A DNA stretch of 64,000 nt, from the NCBI GenBank assembly GCA_036821905.1, contig DAISIR010000001.1, positions 62,001 through 126,000 of the forward strand, written 5' to 3'. The position numbers were made by a program, and so were the translations under genes. This document shows, in pieces, positions 1 through 7,636 of the stretch (position 1 is the stretch's first letter; each line of letters starts with the position of its first letter). This DNA comes from Brooklawnia sp937867175. GTDB lineage: Bacteria > Actinomycetota > Actinomycetes > Propionibacteriales > Propionibacteriaceae. The notes beneath the pieces were generated by a model. That model worked only from the letters and a program-made list of their open reading frames with translations, searched no databases and had not been told where the DNA came from.

Positions 1-975
1 CGGCTGTCCCGGCGTCGACAGCTGGGGTGTCGAAGGTGCCGGGGTCGAACCAGATGACGAGGGGGTCGGTGCAGAGCTGGATGACGGAGTCGGCGTGACG
101 CTCGGCGCGGGGCAATCGGCACTCGCTGAGGGCGTTCCCGCGATTGGGATCAGACCCCCGGAGTCCATGGAATCGGCCGGGTCATTGGAGATGCCACATG
201 GGTCGACTGCCTGCTGGAGTGAGGCACTCGGGGGGGCAGTGTTCGTGCCCAAGCCCGTGATGGGGGCCTCGGCGACGTTGCCGTTGCCGAACGTGGTCGG
301 GTTCGCCGACGGGTTCCCGGTCAGGTACGGCATGGGGTCGGTGAAGCCGCCGTTGACCATGATCTCGAAATGCAGATGACAGCCGGTGGAGCGCCCGGTG
401 GTGCCCACCAACCCGACTGCATTCGATTGGGTCACCTCATCACCGATCAGGACTGTGATCTGCTGCAGGTGGTTGTACGAACTGGTGATGCCTTCACCAT
501 GATCGATGACCACTCGGTTCCCGTAGCCCCCGGCGGGGCCGGCGAACGTCACCTTGCCAGGACGCGTGGCACCCACCGGGGTGCCGCACGGGTCGCCGAA
601 GTCGATGCCGCTGTGGAAGGCGCTGCCCCCAGTGAACGGGTCGGAACGATAGCCGAATCCGGAAGTGATCAGCTTCGACGGCGTCGGCCACAGCCAGCGG
701 CCATTGTCCGGCCCTGCCGAAATCCCCAGCGAGTCAGCACCGGAGGCGGCGGCCGCCGCAGTCGCCGAACCGCCCAACGTGGTCTGGTCCACGTTGGTCC
801 GCGGTCCACCGATGCCGGCGCTGAGCGATCGCTCGTCTGCCACCGAATGCGAGTGCCGAGGTGCGATCGCCACCAAGGAGACGTCCTGACTGGTATTGGC
901 AGCCTGCAGGGTGGGCAGCGAAACTAGTGCTGCAGCACACAGCAGCCCGAAGAGGCTCTGCTTCGAACCGGTCAT
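1..975 (-). CDS. Secreted M23 family metallopeptidase, C-terminus cut by window edge
   Basis: This is a peptidoglycan endopeptidase-like protein of the lysostaphin/M23 family, exported to cleave or remodel cell wall. The frame is open from the ATG at 975 to base 1 (325 codons) with no stop, so the C-terminus is missing. Residues 1-26 form a signal peptide (basic start, hydrophobic LLCAAALVSL, small residues near 25). The M23 domain spans about 95-220: zinc ligands H121 and D125 in FHSGIDFG, H169 in YNHL and the HLHFE motif at 200-204. After about 220 the chain becomes Ser/Thr/Pro-rich with a few Cys, a wall-spanning or linker tail. It lies just downstream of the tRNA-Glu terminator on the same strand. 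The Shine-Dalgarno match before 975 is weak (AAGCGAG). Family assignment is firm; target bond and role are inferred. Confidence 0.9.
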   Translation of the reverse strand, partial: MTGSKQSLFGLLCAAALVSLPTLQAANTSQDVSLVAIAPRHSHSVADERSLSAGIGGPRTNVDQTTLGGSATAAAAASGADSLGISAGPDNGRWLWPTPSKLITSGFGYRSDPFTGGSAFHSGIDFGDPCGTPVGATRPGKVTFAGPAGGYGNRVVIDHGEGITSSYNHLQQITVLIGDEVTQSNAVGLVGTTGRSTGCHLHFEIMVNGGFTDPMPYLTGNPSANPTTFGNGNVAEAPITGLGTNTAPPSASLQQAVDPCGISNDPADSMDSGGLIPIAGTPSASADCPAPSVTPTPSSSSAPTPSSSGSTPAPSTPQLSTPGQP

Positions 976-1074
976 CACACTCGCTTCAGATGGTCGTGGC
1001 GGGGGGGTACCGCTGTGAACAGCCTAGTCGAGGAGTCTGCACGTATCCAGAGGTCCCAGCAAACCAGGCACAAC

Positions 1075-1110
1075 GAAAAGCGCCTCACCCCTGGTGAGGG
1101 GTGAAGCGCT
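1075..1110 (-). terminator. Rho-independent terminator after tRNA-Glu
   Basis: On the minus strand an AGCGC arm, one mismatch and an 8-bp TCACCCCT/AGGGGTGA stem close on a 4-nt loop, followed by TTTTCGTT. It begins 6 nt after the encoded CCA end of tRNA-Glu, the right place to end that transcript. Confidence 0.8.
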
Positions 1111-1115
1111 GCTCT

Positions 1116-1191
1116 TGGTAGCCCCGAGCGGATTCGAACCGCCGTTACAGCCTTGAGAGGGCCGCGTGCTAGGCCACTACACTACGGGGCC
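1116..1191 (-). tRNA. tRNA-Glu (CTC)
   Basis: The minus strand folds as a cloverleaf of 76 nt. The acceptor is GGCCCCG paired with CGGGGCT (first pair G-U), discriminator A and encoded CCA. The anticodon stem is CGGCC/GGCTG around loop CTCTCAA, giving anticodon CTC. The T arm is GGCGG-TTCGAAT-CCGCT. It is followed by a clear terminator and preceded by tRNA-Gln on the same strand. Confidence 0.95.
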
Positions 1192-1261
1192 AAGTTCAGG
1201 TTTTCGTATTCATTTGATCCGGGTCTGGTCCCCGGGCTCCAGCAGCCTAGTCTACGACTGC

Positions 1262-1336
1262 TGGTTGGGGTACTAGGACTCGAACCTAGACTGACGGAAC
1301 CAGAATCCGGCGGGCTGCCAATTACCCCATACCCCA
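1262..1336 (-). tRNA. tRNA-Gln (CTG)
   Basis: A 75-nt cloverleaf on the minus strand. The acceptor TGGGGTA pairs with TACCCCA, followed by discriminator A and encoded CCA. The anticodon loop TTCTGGT lies between CCGGA and TCCGT and gives CTG. The T loop is TTCGAGT. The unusual U1-A72 first pair is normal for tRNA-Gln. It lies 70 bp upstream of tRNA-Glu, so the two may be co-transcribed. Confidence 0.95.
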
Positions 1337-1337
1337 T

Positions 1338-1359
1338 CGTTGCCCCCAGTGGGGCAACG
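1338..1359 (-). terminator. Perfect 9-bp hairpin between the CPBP protease gene and tRNA-Gln
   Basis: CGTTGCCCC and GGGGCAACG flank a 4-nt loop. It lies 11 nt past the CPBP gene stop and 2 nt before the tRNA-Gln 5' end. There is no T-tract, so it could be a weak terminator or an RNA processing/stability element. Confidence 0.4.
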
Positions 1360-1369
1360 ACTGATTAAG

Positions 1370-2326
1370 TTACCGCAAAGCCCGGCCAGAATCCAAACCG
1401 GGGGTCCGGGTGGCCACCCGCATCCTCTGGCCGACGAACCAGGCCACGAGGGCGACCAGGCAATACGACAGCAGGTTCCAGCCCGTGGTGGCCCAGGTGG
1501 ACACCTCAACAGTCCGTGCCTGCGCGATGCCTCCGGCTGCAGCGGCGTATCCGAAGGCGAAGACGTTGTTGACAGCGTGTACCGCCACGGCCGCCTCCAG
1601 TCCCCCGGTCACCACGACAAGTGCGCCTGCCAGCAATCCGAAGCCGAACCGGTCGACCACCAACGGCAGGTTCTGCGTTCCGTGCAGCGCGGTGAAGACC
1701 GCTGCGGAGATTGCCACCGCGAGCCAGGGGCTGCGTCCTACCGCGCCTGCCGCCTGCAGCAGATACCCGCGAAAAAGGAACTCCTCTCCTGCTGCTTGAA
1801 GCGGCGCTGTCAGCAGGATCACCAGCGCCCACCAGACGAAGTCCTGGTCGGGATTCCAGGTTGGTGGGTCGCCGAGACTCGAGATCCAGTAGACCCCGTT
1901 GAGCCCGACGATGGCGATCAGCCCGCAGATGACCGCGTAGCGCCAGCGGAACCCGGGCTGTACGGAGCACAACCAGCGCGGATGGATGTGGTGCACATAG
2001 CGCACCACGAACATGGTCAGGATGATCACCGACCCGATGGCCAAGTGGCTGGCGAACATGCCCTCCAGGTACTCGAAGCGGAGGGCGTCAGTTCGGTATT
2101 CGACGAATGCGCCGGGACGCCCACGCAAGACCCAAGTGGCCCCGAGCACCAACCACGCGATCACCGGCAGCGCGATGGCGTAACCGGCAAGAGCGACCAA
2201 GATCCCTGAGATGGCCTGTTGGAAACTCGTCGATACCGGCTCGACGCGGAGCACACCGGCGTAGCTGGTTTTCGGCGCCGGGTCGCCCAGTTGGCTGGTG
2301 TCGCCACCCCACAGTGAGAGCTTCAC
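1370..2326 (-). CDS. CPBP family intramembrane metalloprotease
   Basis: A multi-pass membrane protein of the CAAX protease and bacteriocin-processing (CPBP/Rce1/Abi) family. The diagnostic motifs are in order: EEFLFRG (the EExxxR motif), FTALHG (FxxxH) and VHAVNN (a later H/N motif) in the C-terminal half, embedded in several hydrophobic segments. The GTG start at 2326 overlaps the stop of the upstream FAA hydrolase by 4 bp (GTGA), so the two are translationally coupled. A 9-bp hairpin lies after the stop. Substrate unknown: in bacteria these enzymes process peptides, give self-immunity or act as scaffolds. Nothing nearby points to a particular peptide. Confidence 0.88.
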   Translation of the reverse strand: MKLSLWGGDTSQLGDPAPKTSYAGVLRVEPVSTSFQQAISGILVALAGYAIALPVIAWLVLGATWVLRGRPGAFVEYRTDALRFEYLEGMFASHLAIGSVIILTMFVVRYVHHIHPRWLCSVQPGFRWRYAVICGLIAIVGLNGVYWISSLGDPPTWNPDQDFVWWALVILLTAPLQAAGEEFLFRGYLLQAAGAVGRSPWLAVAISAAVFTALHGTQNLPLVVDRFGFGLLAGALVVVTGGLEAAVAVHAVNNVFAFGYAAAAGGIAQARTVEVSTWATTGWNLLSYCLVALVAWFVGQRMRVATRTPGLDSGRALR

Positions 2327-3153
2327 CGGGCTGCGGACGATTCGGCGTCCACCTCGTCGTCGATGACGGGATTGGTGAGGGTGCCGATGCCGTCGATCTC
2401 GACACTCACGCGCTGGCCGGCGAGGATCGGCCCGACGCCGGCAGGAGTGCCGGTGAGGATGACATCACCGGGTAGCAGCGTGGTGAACGCGGAGACGTAG
2501 GCGATCAAGTCGGGGATGGCGTAGACCATCTGGCTGGTGCCGGCGTCCTGCTTCACCTCACCGTCCACACTGGTCACCAACGACAGGTCGCCAGCCTCCT
2601 CAACCGACAGATGGGTGACGATCCACGGCCCGAGCGGGCAGAAACTGTCGAAACCCTTGGCGCGCGCCCACTGACCGTCCCTACGCTGCAGGTCTCGTGC
2701 GGTGACGTCGTTGGCCACCGTGTACCCGAAGATCACCTGGCTGGCCAGTTCGGCCGGCACCTTGCGACAGATACGCCCGATCACGACAGCCAGTTCGCCC
2801 TCGAATTGCACGTCCTGGCTGAACACCGGACGCACGATCGGCTCGCCCGGACCGATCACCGCCGTGTTCGGCTTGAGGAAGATCAACGGTTCCGGCGGTA
2901 CCTCACCGTCGAACTCAGCGGCATGGTCGGCGTAATTCTTGCCCACCGCTAGCACCTTGCTGCGTGGGATGACTGGGGCCAGCAACCGGACATCGGCAAG
3001 CCGCAGCCGCTCGCCGGTGTAGTTGACCGGGCCGGCCAGCGGGTCGGCATTGATGACCGTGATCGTGTCCGGGAACTGACCGCCATCGGACGAGAGTTCG
3101 ACGATGCCGAATCTCGGATCGGCTCCTGCGGAGGCGAATCTGGCAATGCGCAT
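2323..3153 (-). CDS. Fumarylacetoacetate hydrolase family protein
   Basis: A 276-residue FAH-fold enzyme of the group acting on 2-oxo acids in catabolism (acylpyruvate hydrolase, oxaloacetate decarboxylase or 2-hydroxyhepta-2,4-diene-1,7-dioate isomerase type). The sequence shows the family pattern: FLKPNTAVIGPGEPI, metal ligands in FEGELAVVIG, YTVANDVTARDLQ and GFDSFCPLGPW. The start is ATG 3153; a TAGACT box lies 7 nt before it and there is no separate Shine-Dalgarno, so the mRNA is probably leaderless. It is divergent from deoA and overlaps the CPBP gene. The exact substrate cannot be read from sequence. Confidence 0.88.
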   Translation of the reverse strand: MRIARFASAGADPRFGIVELSSDGGQFPDTITVINADPLAGPVNYTGERLRLADVRLLAPVIPRSKVLAVGKNYADHAAEFDGEVPPEPLIFLKPNTAVIGPGEPIVRPVFSQDVQFEGELAVVIGRICRKVPAELASQVIFGYTVANDVTARDLQRRDGQWARAKGFDSFCPLGPWIVTHLSVEEAGDLSLVTSVDGEVKQDAGTSQMVYAIPDLIAYVSAFTTLLPGDVILTGTPAGVGPILAGQRVSVEIDGIGTLTNPVIDDEVDAESSAAR

Positions 3154-3160
3154 GGAGGTG

Positions 3161-3166
3161 AGTCTA
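3161..3166 (-). promoter_or_regulatory. -10 box TAGACT, leaderless promoter of the FAA hydrolase gene
   Basis: TAGACT lies 7 nt before ATG 3153 on the minus strand, placing transcription start at or next to the start codon. No convincing -35 box is visible. Confidence 0.5.
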
Positions 3167-3273
3167 ACGGCCCGGTCGGATGCTCCTCCGCGCCAGTCCT
3201 GACCGCCCGGGACGGCCGGTGCATTTCAGGGACGAAACCGACCCACTGCCAGCCTGCCGCTGCCATGCGTCGG

Positions 3274-3279
3274 GATACT
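3274..3279 (+). promoter_or_regulatory. -10 box GATACT upstream of deoA
   Basis: GATACT ends 7 nt before ATG 3287. The GGGAG in between is too close to the start for a normal Shine-Dalgarno, so a leaderless transcript is the simpler reading. Confidence 0.4.
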
Positions 3280-3286
3280 GGGAGCC

Positions 3287-4564
3287 ATGAACCCCTACAG
3301 TGCGGTGGAACTCATCCGGGCCAAACGTGATGGTCACACCCTGCCTGACGCCGCCATCGCCTGGCTGATCAGGGCCTACACCGACGGGCAGGTGGCCGAC
3401 GAGCAGATGTCGGCGATGGCGATGGCCATCTTTTTCCGGGGCTTGGACGATGCCGAACTTGCGTCGTGGACAGCCGCCATGATCGACACCGGCAAGCGGA
3501 TGAGCTACCCCGGGCTGCGGCGACCGACCGTCGACAAGCACTCCACTGGGGGTGTGGGCGACAAGATCACCTTGCCACTGGCGCCCTTGGTAGCGGCCTG
3601 CGGAGCCGCGGTGCCACAGTTGTCAGGGCGCGCGCTGGGCCACACCGGAGGCACACTCGACAAACTGGAGTCGATCAAGGGCTGGCGAGCCAGCTTGACG
3701 GGCGCCGAGATCCTCGCCCAGCTCAAGGACGTCGGCGCGGTGGTCTGCGCTGCCGGCGCCAACCTGGCGCCCGCAGACCAGAAGCTCTACGCGTTGCGTG
3801 ATGTGACCGGAACCGTGGAGTCGATTCCACTGATCGCAAGCTCGATCATGAGCAAGAAGATCGCCGAGGGCGCGGACGGCCTCGTACTCGACGTCAAGTT
3901 CGGCAGCGGGGCATTCATGCAGAGTCTGGACGAGGCCCGTGAACTCGCCCACCGGATGGTGGCACTGGGCCAGGCCGCCGGGGTCCGGGCGGTGGCCCTG
4001 CTGACCGACATGAACACCCCGCTGGGGCTGACGGTCGGCAACGCCCTCGAAGTGCGCGAGGCAGTCGAGGTCCTGGCCGGCGGCGGCCCCGCCGATGTGG
4101 TTGAGCTGACCCTGGCCTTGGCCGGCGAGATGGTGCAGTTGGCCGGGCTCGACACCGACCCGGCCGAGGTACTCGCCTCCGGTCAGGCGATGGACGTCTG
4201 GCGGCGCATGATCAGCGCGCAGGGCGGAGATCTGGCCGCCGCACTCCCGATGGCAAGGCATACCGACGAGCTGACCGCAGCGGCGTCCGGCGTCATCACC
4301 AGCCTGGATGCGATGGCGATCGGAGTCGCCTCCTGGCGGTTGGGTGCCGGCCGCGCACGCAAGGAGGATACGGTGCAAGCCGGTGCCGGCATCGAACTCC
4401 TGGCGCGTCCCGGTGACCGAGTCCGAGCCGGTCAGCCGTTGCTGCGACTGCACACCGACACCCCCGAGGCGTTCGCCGCGGCCCGGGAGGCACTCTCGGT
4501 TGCGGTGACGATCGGCGACCGGGCACCTGCCACCCGACCTTTGGTGGTGGACCGGATCGGCTGA
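3287..4564 (+). CDS. deoA: Thymidine phosphorylase (pyrimidine-nucleoside phosphorylase)
   Basis: Cleaves thymidine (and in many homologues uridine/deoxyuridine) with phosphate to the base and deoxyribose 1-phosphate, feeding pyrimidine salvage and deoxyribose catabolism. The 425-residue length is normal. The family signature SGRALGHTGGTLDKLESI is present, preceded by KHSTGGVGDKITLPLAPLVAACG, the phosphate-binding and hinge region. An SSIMSKKIAEGADGLVLDVKFGSGAF block follows and the C-terminal domain ends with the usual RPGDRVRAGQPLLRLH barrel-sandwich segment. It is convergent with citramalate synthase (6-bp gap) and divergent from the FAA hydrolase. Start 3287 is supported by a GATACT box 7 nt upstream. 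Confidence 0.95.
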   Translation: MNPYSAVELIRAKRDGHTLPDAAIAWLIRAYTDGQVADEQMSAMAMAIFFRGLDDAELASWTAAMIDTGKRMSYPGLRRPTVDKHSTGGVGDKITLPLAPLVAACGAAVPQLSGRALGHTGGTLDKLESIKGWRASLTGAEILAQLKDVGAVVCAAGANLAPADQKLYALRDVTGTVESIPLIASSIMSKKIAEGADGLVLDVKFGSGAFMQSLDEARELAHRMVALGQAAGVRAVALLTDMNTPLGLTVGNALEVREAVEVLAGGGPADVVELTLALAGEMVQLAGLDTDPAEVLASGQAMDVWRRMISAQGGDLAAALPMARHTDELTAAASGVITSLDAMAIGVASWRLGAGRARKEDTVQAGAGIELLARPGDRVRAGQPLLRLHTDTPEAFAAAREALSVAVTIGDRAPATRPLVVDRIG

Positions 4565-4570
4565 GCGGGC

Positions 4571-6172
4571 TCAGTTGGCCGCGCCGGCGTAGCCCTTGAC
4601 CAAGCCGTAGAGGTAGGCATCGCTGAGGGCCTCCCAAGAGGCCTCGATCACGTTCGTGCCGACACCCACCGTGGTCCAGCCCTGCTCACCATCGCTGGTA
4701 TCGATCAGCACGCGCACCGTCGCATCGGTGCCGCGTCCCTCATCGAGGATCCGCACCCGGTAGTCGGTCAGCTCGTAGTCGGCGACCTGCGGATAGGCCG
4801 GCGACAGCGCCTTGATCAGCGCGTCGCCCAGCGCATTCACCGGCCCATTGCCCTCACCGATGACGCTCTGCCGCTGGCCCTTGGCGACCAACTTCACGGT
4901 CGCCTCCGAGTTGTCACCGTTGGTCCGATTGACGATCTCCTCGGTGAAGACCCGCCATCCGATCAGTTCGAACGGCAACTCAAGCTGGCCGGTCATCGAC
5001 CTCACCAACAGTTCGAAGGATGCGTCCGCCGCCTCATACGAGTAGCCCTGCGCCTCGCGTTCCTTGATCGCGTCGGTGATCCGCCCCGCCATCTCACGGT
5101 CGGTCAGGTCAAGGCCAAGCTGGCCGCCCTTGATCTGCACGCTGGCGCGTCCGGCCATGTTCGAGATCAGCATGCGCATGTCGTTGCCGACGTAGTCGGG
5201 ACGCGTGTGCTGGTAGAGGTCCTCGTTCACCTTGATGGCGCTCGCGTGCAGACCGGCCTTGTGCGCGAACGCCGAGTGCCCGACATAGGGCTGGCGTGCG
5301 ATGTGGGGCTGGTTGGCGATATCCGCGATCGCGAAGCTGATGCGGGTGAGCTGTGACAGTTGCTCGGGGCTCAGCAGCGGCCACCCGTATTTCAGCTGCA
5401 GGTCGGCGATCAGCGTGGTCAGATCCATGTTGCCGGTACGCTCGCCGTAACCGTTGATGGTGCCCTGCACATGCATGGCCCCTGCCTCGACCGCAGCCAA
5501 CGTGTTCGCCACTGCGCAACCGGAGTCGTTGTGGCAATGCACACCGATGTCGACGCCGATCTCGACCGCGGCCGAGACCACGTCGCCCATCCAGGTCGGT
5601 AGCATGCCGCCGTTCGTATCGCACAGCACGGCCACCTCGGCGCCCGCGTCGGCCGCCGTCCGGATCACGTCCAAGGCGTAGCCCGGGTTGGCCCGGAAGC
5701 CGTCGAAGAAGTGCTCACAGTCGACGCAGACGTGCTTGCCTAGCCCCGTCAGATGGGTGACGGTGTCCTGGATCATGGCCAGGTTCTCGTCCAGGCTGGT
5801 GCGCAGGGCCTCGTAGACGTGGGCGTCGTGCGACTTGGCGACCAGGCAGATATGATCAGTTCCCGCGTCCACCAGGGCCTGCACCTGAGGGTCGGTTGCA
5901 GCTTCGCCGCCCACCTTGCGGGTGGCGCCGAAGGCGACCAACCTGGCGTTGGTCAGACGCAGTTCATTTCGAGCGCGCGCGAAGAACTCGGTGTCGGCCG
6001 GGTTGGCGCCGGGCCAGCCACCTTCGATGAAGGTGACCCCCAACTTGTCCAAATGGCCGGCGATGCGCAGTTTGTCGTCCACCGACAGGTGGATGCCCTC
6101 CTGCTGCGCACCGTCGCGCAGCGTGGTGTCGTAGACGTGGAACTGCTCCGGCACTACCGGCATTGCTGGCAT
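4571..6172 (-). CDS. cimA: Citramalate synthase
   Basis: Condenses pyruvate and acetyl-CoA to (R)-citramalate, the first step of the threonine-independent isoleucine route, which then uses LeuCD/LeuB-type enzymes. Start ATG 6172 gives 533 residues, the normal length for the long citramalate synthase subfamily, and has a good GGAGGT Shine-Dalgarno. The frame is open further upstream to 6418 but that part has no family similarity and lies in ilvE. The N-terminal DRE-TIM barrel carries VYDTTLRDGAQQEG, FIEGGWPGANPADTEFF, the metal-binding HCHNDSG and NGYGERTGN. The C-terminal 150 residues match a LeuA-type allosteric dimer domain, so feedback control by isoleucine is plausible. It follows ilvE on the same strand, a branched-chain amino acid pair. 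LeuA or homocitrate synthase are less likely given the GGWPGANPAD and GYGERTGN blocks. Confidence 0.93.
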   Translation of the reverse strand: MPAMPVVPEQFHVYDTTLRDGAQQEGIHLSVDDKLRIAGHLDKLGVTFIEGGWPGANPADTEFFARARNELRLTNARLVAFGATRKVGGEAATDPQVQALVDAGTDHICLVAKSHDAHVYEALRTSLDENLAMIQDTVTHLTGLGKHVCVDCEHFFDGFRANPGYALDVIRTAADAGAEVAVLCDTNGGMLPTWMGDVVSAAVEIGVDIGVHCHNDSGCAVANTLAAVEAGAMHVQGTINGYGERTGNMDLTTLIADLQLKYGWPLLSPEQLSQLTRISFAIADIANQPHIARQPYVGHSAFAHKAGLHASAIKVNEDLYQHTRPDYVGNDMRMLISNMAGRASVQIKGGQLGLDLTDREMAGRITDAIKEREAQGYSYEAADASFELLVRSMTGQLELPFELIGWRVFTEEIVNRTNGDNSEATVKLVAKGQRQSVIGEGNGPVNALGDALIKALSPAYPQVADYELTDYRVRILDEGRGTDATVRVLIDTSDGEQGWTTVGVGTNVIEASWEALSDAYLYGLVKGYAGAAN

Positions 6173-6305
6173 CCAAGGACCTCCGAGGGAAGAACGTGCG
6201 CAGCACGAGCCTGCGCAACCAAGACCATCGTCACCGACCAAGGGCACTCGGTCGAGTTGGTCTCGTCGATTGGACGCCGGCAAGCGACGCAGACCCACGG
6301 CGGGC

Positions 6306-7388
6306 TCAGCAGACGCGCTGCATCCAACCCCTGGTGTCGGCGATTCGTCCGTACTGGATGTCGAGCAGGTGCTCGCGCAGCGGGATCGTGTGGGTGGCCT
6401 TGTCCACGTCGATCGCATACTCGCGTCCCTGGTGCTTCAGCGAGCGGATCGGGGTGATGACAGCCGCCGTGCCGCAGGCGAACAGTTCGCGGACGCTGCC
6501 GTCCTCGATCCGTGTCAGCACCTCGGACAGTTCGATCGGCCGCTCGAGCGGCGTCAGACCGAGTTCGGGGGCCACCGTCAGCAGCGAGTCGCGGGTCACT
6601 CCGGGCAGGATGTTGCCGTTGAGGTCTGGTGTTACGAGTTGATTGTCGGTGGTGATCATGAAGAAGTTCATGCCCCCGAGTTCCTCGACCCAGCGACGCT
6701 CGGCGGCGTCCACGAAGAGCACCTGGCTGCAGCCCTGTGCGTAGGCGAGTTCTTGGGGAAGCAGGGACGCTGCGTAGTTGCCGCCGCACTTGGCCGAGCC
6801 GGTGCCGCCGTTGGCGACCCGGCTGTACTGGGTTGACACCCAGATGTCGACGGGGGCCACTCCACCGGTGAAGTAGGCACCGACGGGGCTGGCAATCACC
6901 ACGTACAGCACCGAGTGGGCCGGACGCACACCCAAGAAGCTCTCCGAGGCCATCATGAACGGCCGCAGATAGAGGCTCTGCTCCTCACCGCCGGGCACCC
7001 AGCGACGCTCGATCTCGACCAACCGGCGCACGCTGGTGACGAAGTCCTCGGCTGGCAACTCGGGCAGGGCAAGGCGGTGCGCCGAGCGTTCGAAGCGGGC
7101 GGCATTGGCCTGCGGCCGGAAGAGCCAGACCGTGCCGTCGGCATGGCGGTAGGCCTTGAGACCCTCGAAGATTTCCTGCGCATAGTGGTAGACCGCGCCG
7201 GCCGGGTCCATCGCCACTGGTGCGTAGTCGACGATCCGGTCGTTGTGCCAGCCGGTCTGCCTGTCCCAGTTCGCCACCGCCATGTGGTCGGTGAAGTAGC
7301 TACCGAAGCCCGGATTCTGCCAGATGCCGGCGATGGCGTCATCGCCCATGTACCTCGGTTGGTCGGGGAGATCGAAAGTCAACGGCAT
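6306..7388 (-). CDS. ilvE: Branched-chain amino acid aminotransferase
   Basis: PLP-dependent fold-type IV transaminase interconverting Leu/Ile/Val and their 2-oxo acids with 2-oxoglutarate/glutamate; last step of all three syntheses. The 360-residue chain shows QEIFEGLKAYR, the PLP-lysine segment GGTGSAKCGGNYAASL (Lys about 210) and VEELGGMNFF. This is the bacterial BCAT type usual in actinobacteria. Start ATG 7388 has a TAATCT box 7 nt upstream and no Shine-Dalgarno, suggesting a leaderless mRNA. cimA follows 133 bp downstream on the same strand. Confidence 0.96.
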   Translation of the reverse strand: MPLTFDLPDQPRYMGDDAIAGIWQNPGFGSYFTDHMAVANWDRQTGWHNDRIVDYAPVAMDPAGAVYHYAQEIFEGLKAYRHADGTVWLFRPQANAARFERSAHRLALPELPAEDFVTSVRRLVEIERRWVPGGEEQSLYLRPFMMASESFLGVRPAHSVLYVVIASPVGAYFTGGVAPVDIWVSTQYSRVANGGTGSAKCGGNYAASLLPQELAYAQGCSQVLFVDAAERRWVEELGGMNFFMITTDNQLVTPDLNGNILPGVTRDSLLTVAPELGLTPLERPIELSEVLTRIEDGSVRELFACGTAAVITPIRSLKHQGREYAIDVDKATHTIPLREHLLDIQYGRIADTRGWMQRVC

Positions 7389-7636
7389 GGGGCCAAGATT
7401 AACGCCATCACCCGATCGGGCTGCACACCGTTCACCCGCCGTCGGCTCGCGATTGCCGACTCCACCTCTGATGTGGCTAGTTGCCGCTCTCCGTCGCGGC
7501 GACCGATTCTAGGCCGCGTGACCTCAAGCCGCGGTTCAGTCTAGTTCTCGGGACGCGATCACTCCGGGGGGCATTTGCGCGTACGGTGATCTCCACTGCA
7601 CAATGAGGCCAGGTTCGACCAGAGAGGGACGCCCCC
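7389..7636. other. Divergent intergenic region between ilvE and the acyl-ligase operon
   Basis: The 248-bp gap carries the ilvE -10 box at its left end and, at its right end, an AGAGGGAC Shine-Dalgarno for the ligase. A TACGGT hexamer about 50 bp before the ligase start could be its -10 box, but no good -35 is visible. No gene or repeat was found in it. Confidence 0.4.
7396..7401 (-). promoter_or_regulatory. -10 box TAATCT, leaderless promoter of ilvE
   Basis: TAATCT on the minus strand lies 7 nt before ATG 7388. No Shine-Dalgarno lies between. No convincing -35 element was found. Confidence 0.5.

Noticed and set aside
6173..6418. 82-codon extension of citramalate synthase
   Set aside because: Start 6172 has a strong GGAGGT and gives the family length; the extension is low-complexity and overlaps ilvE.
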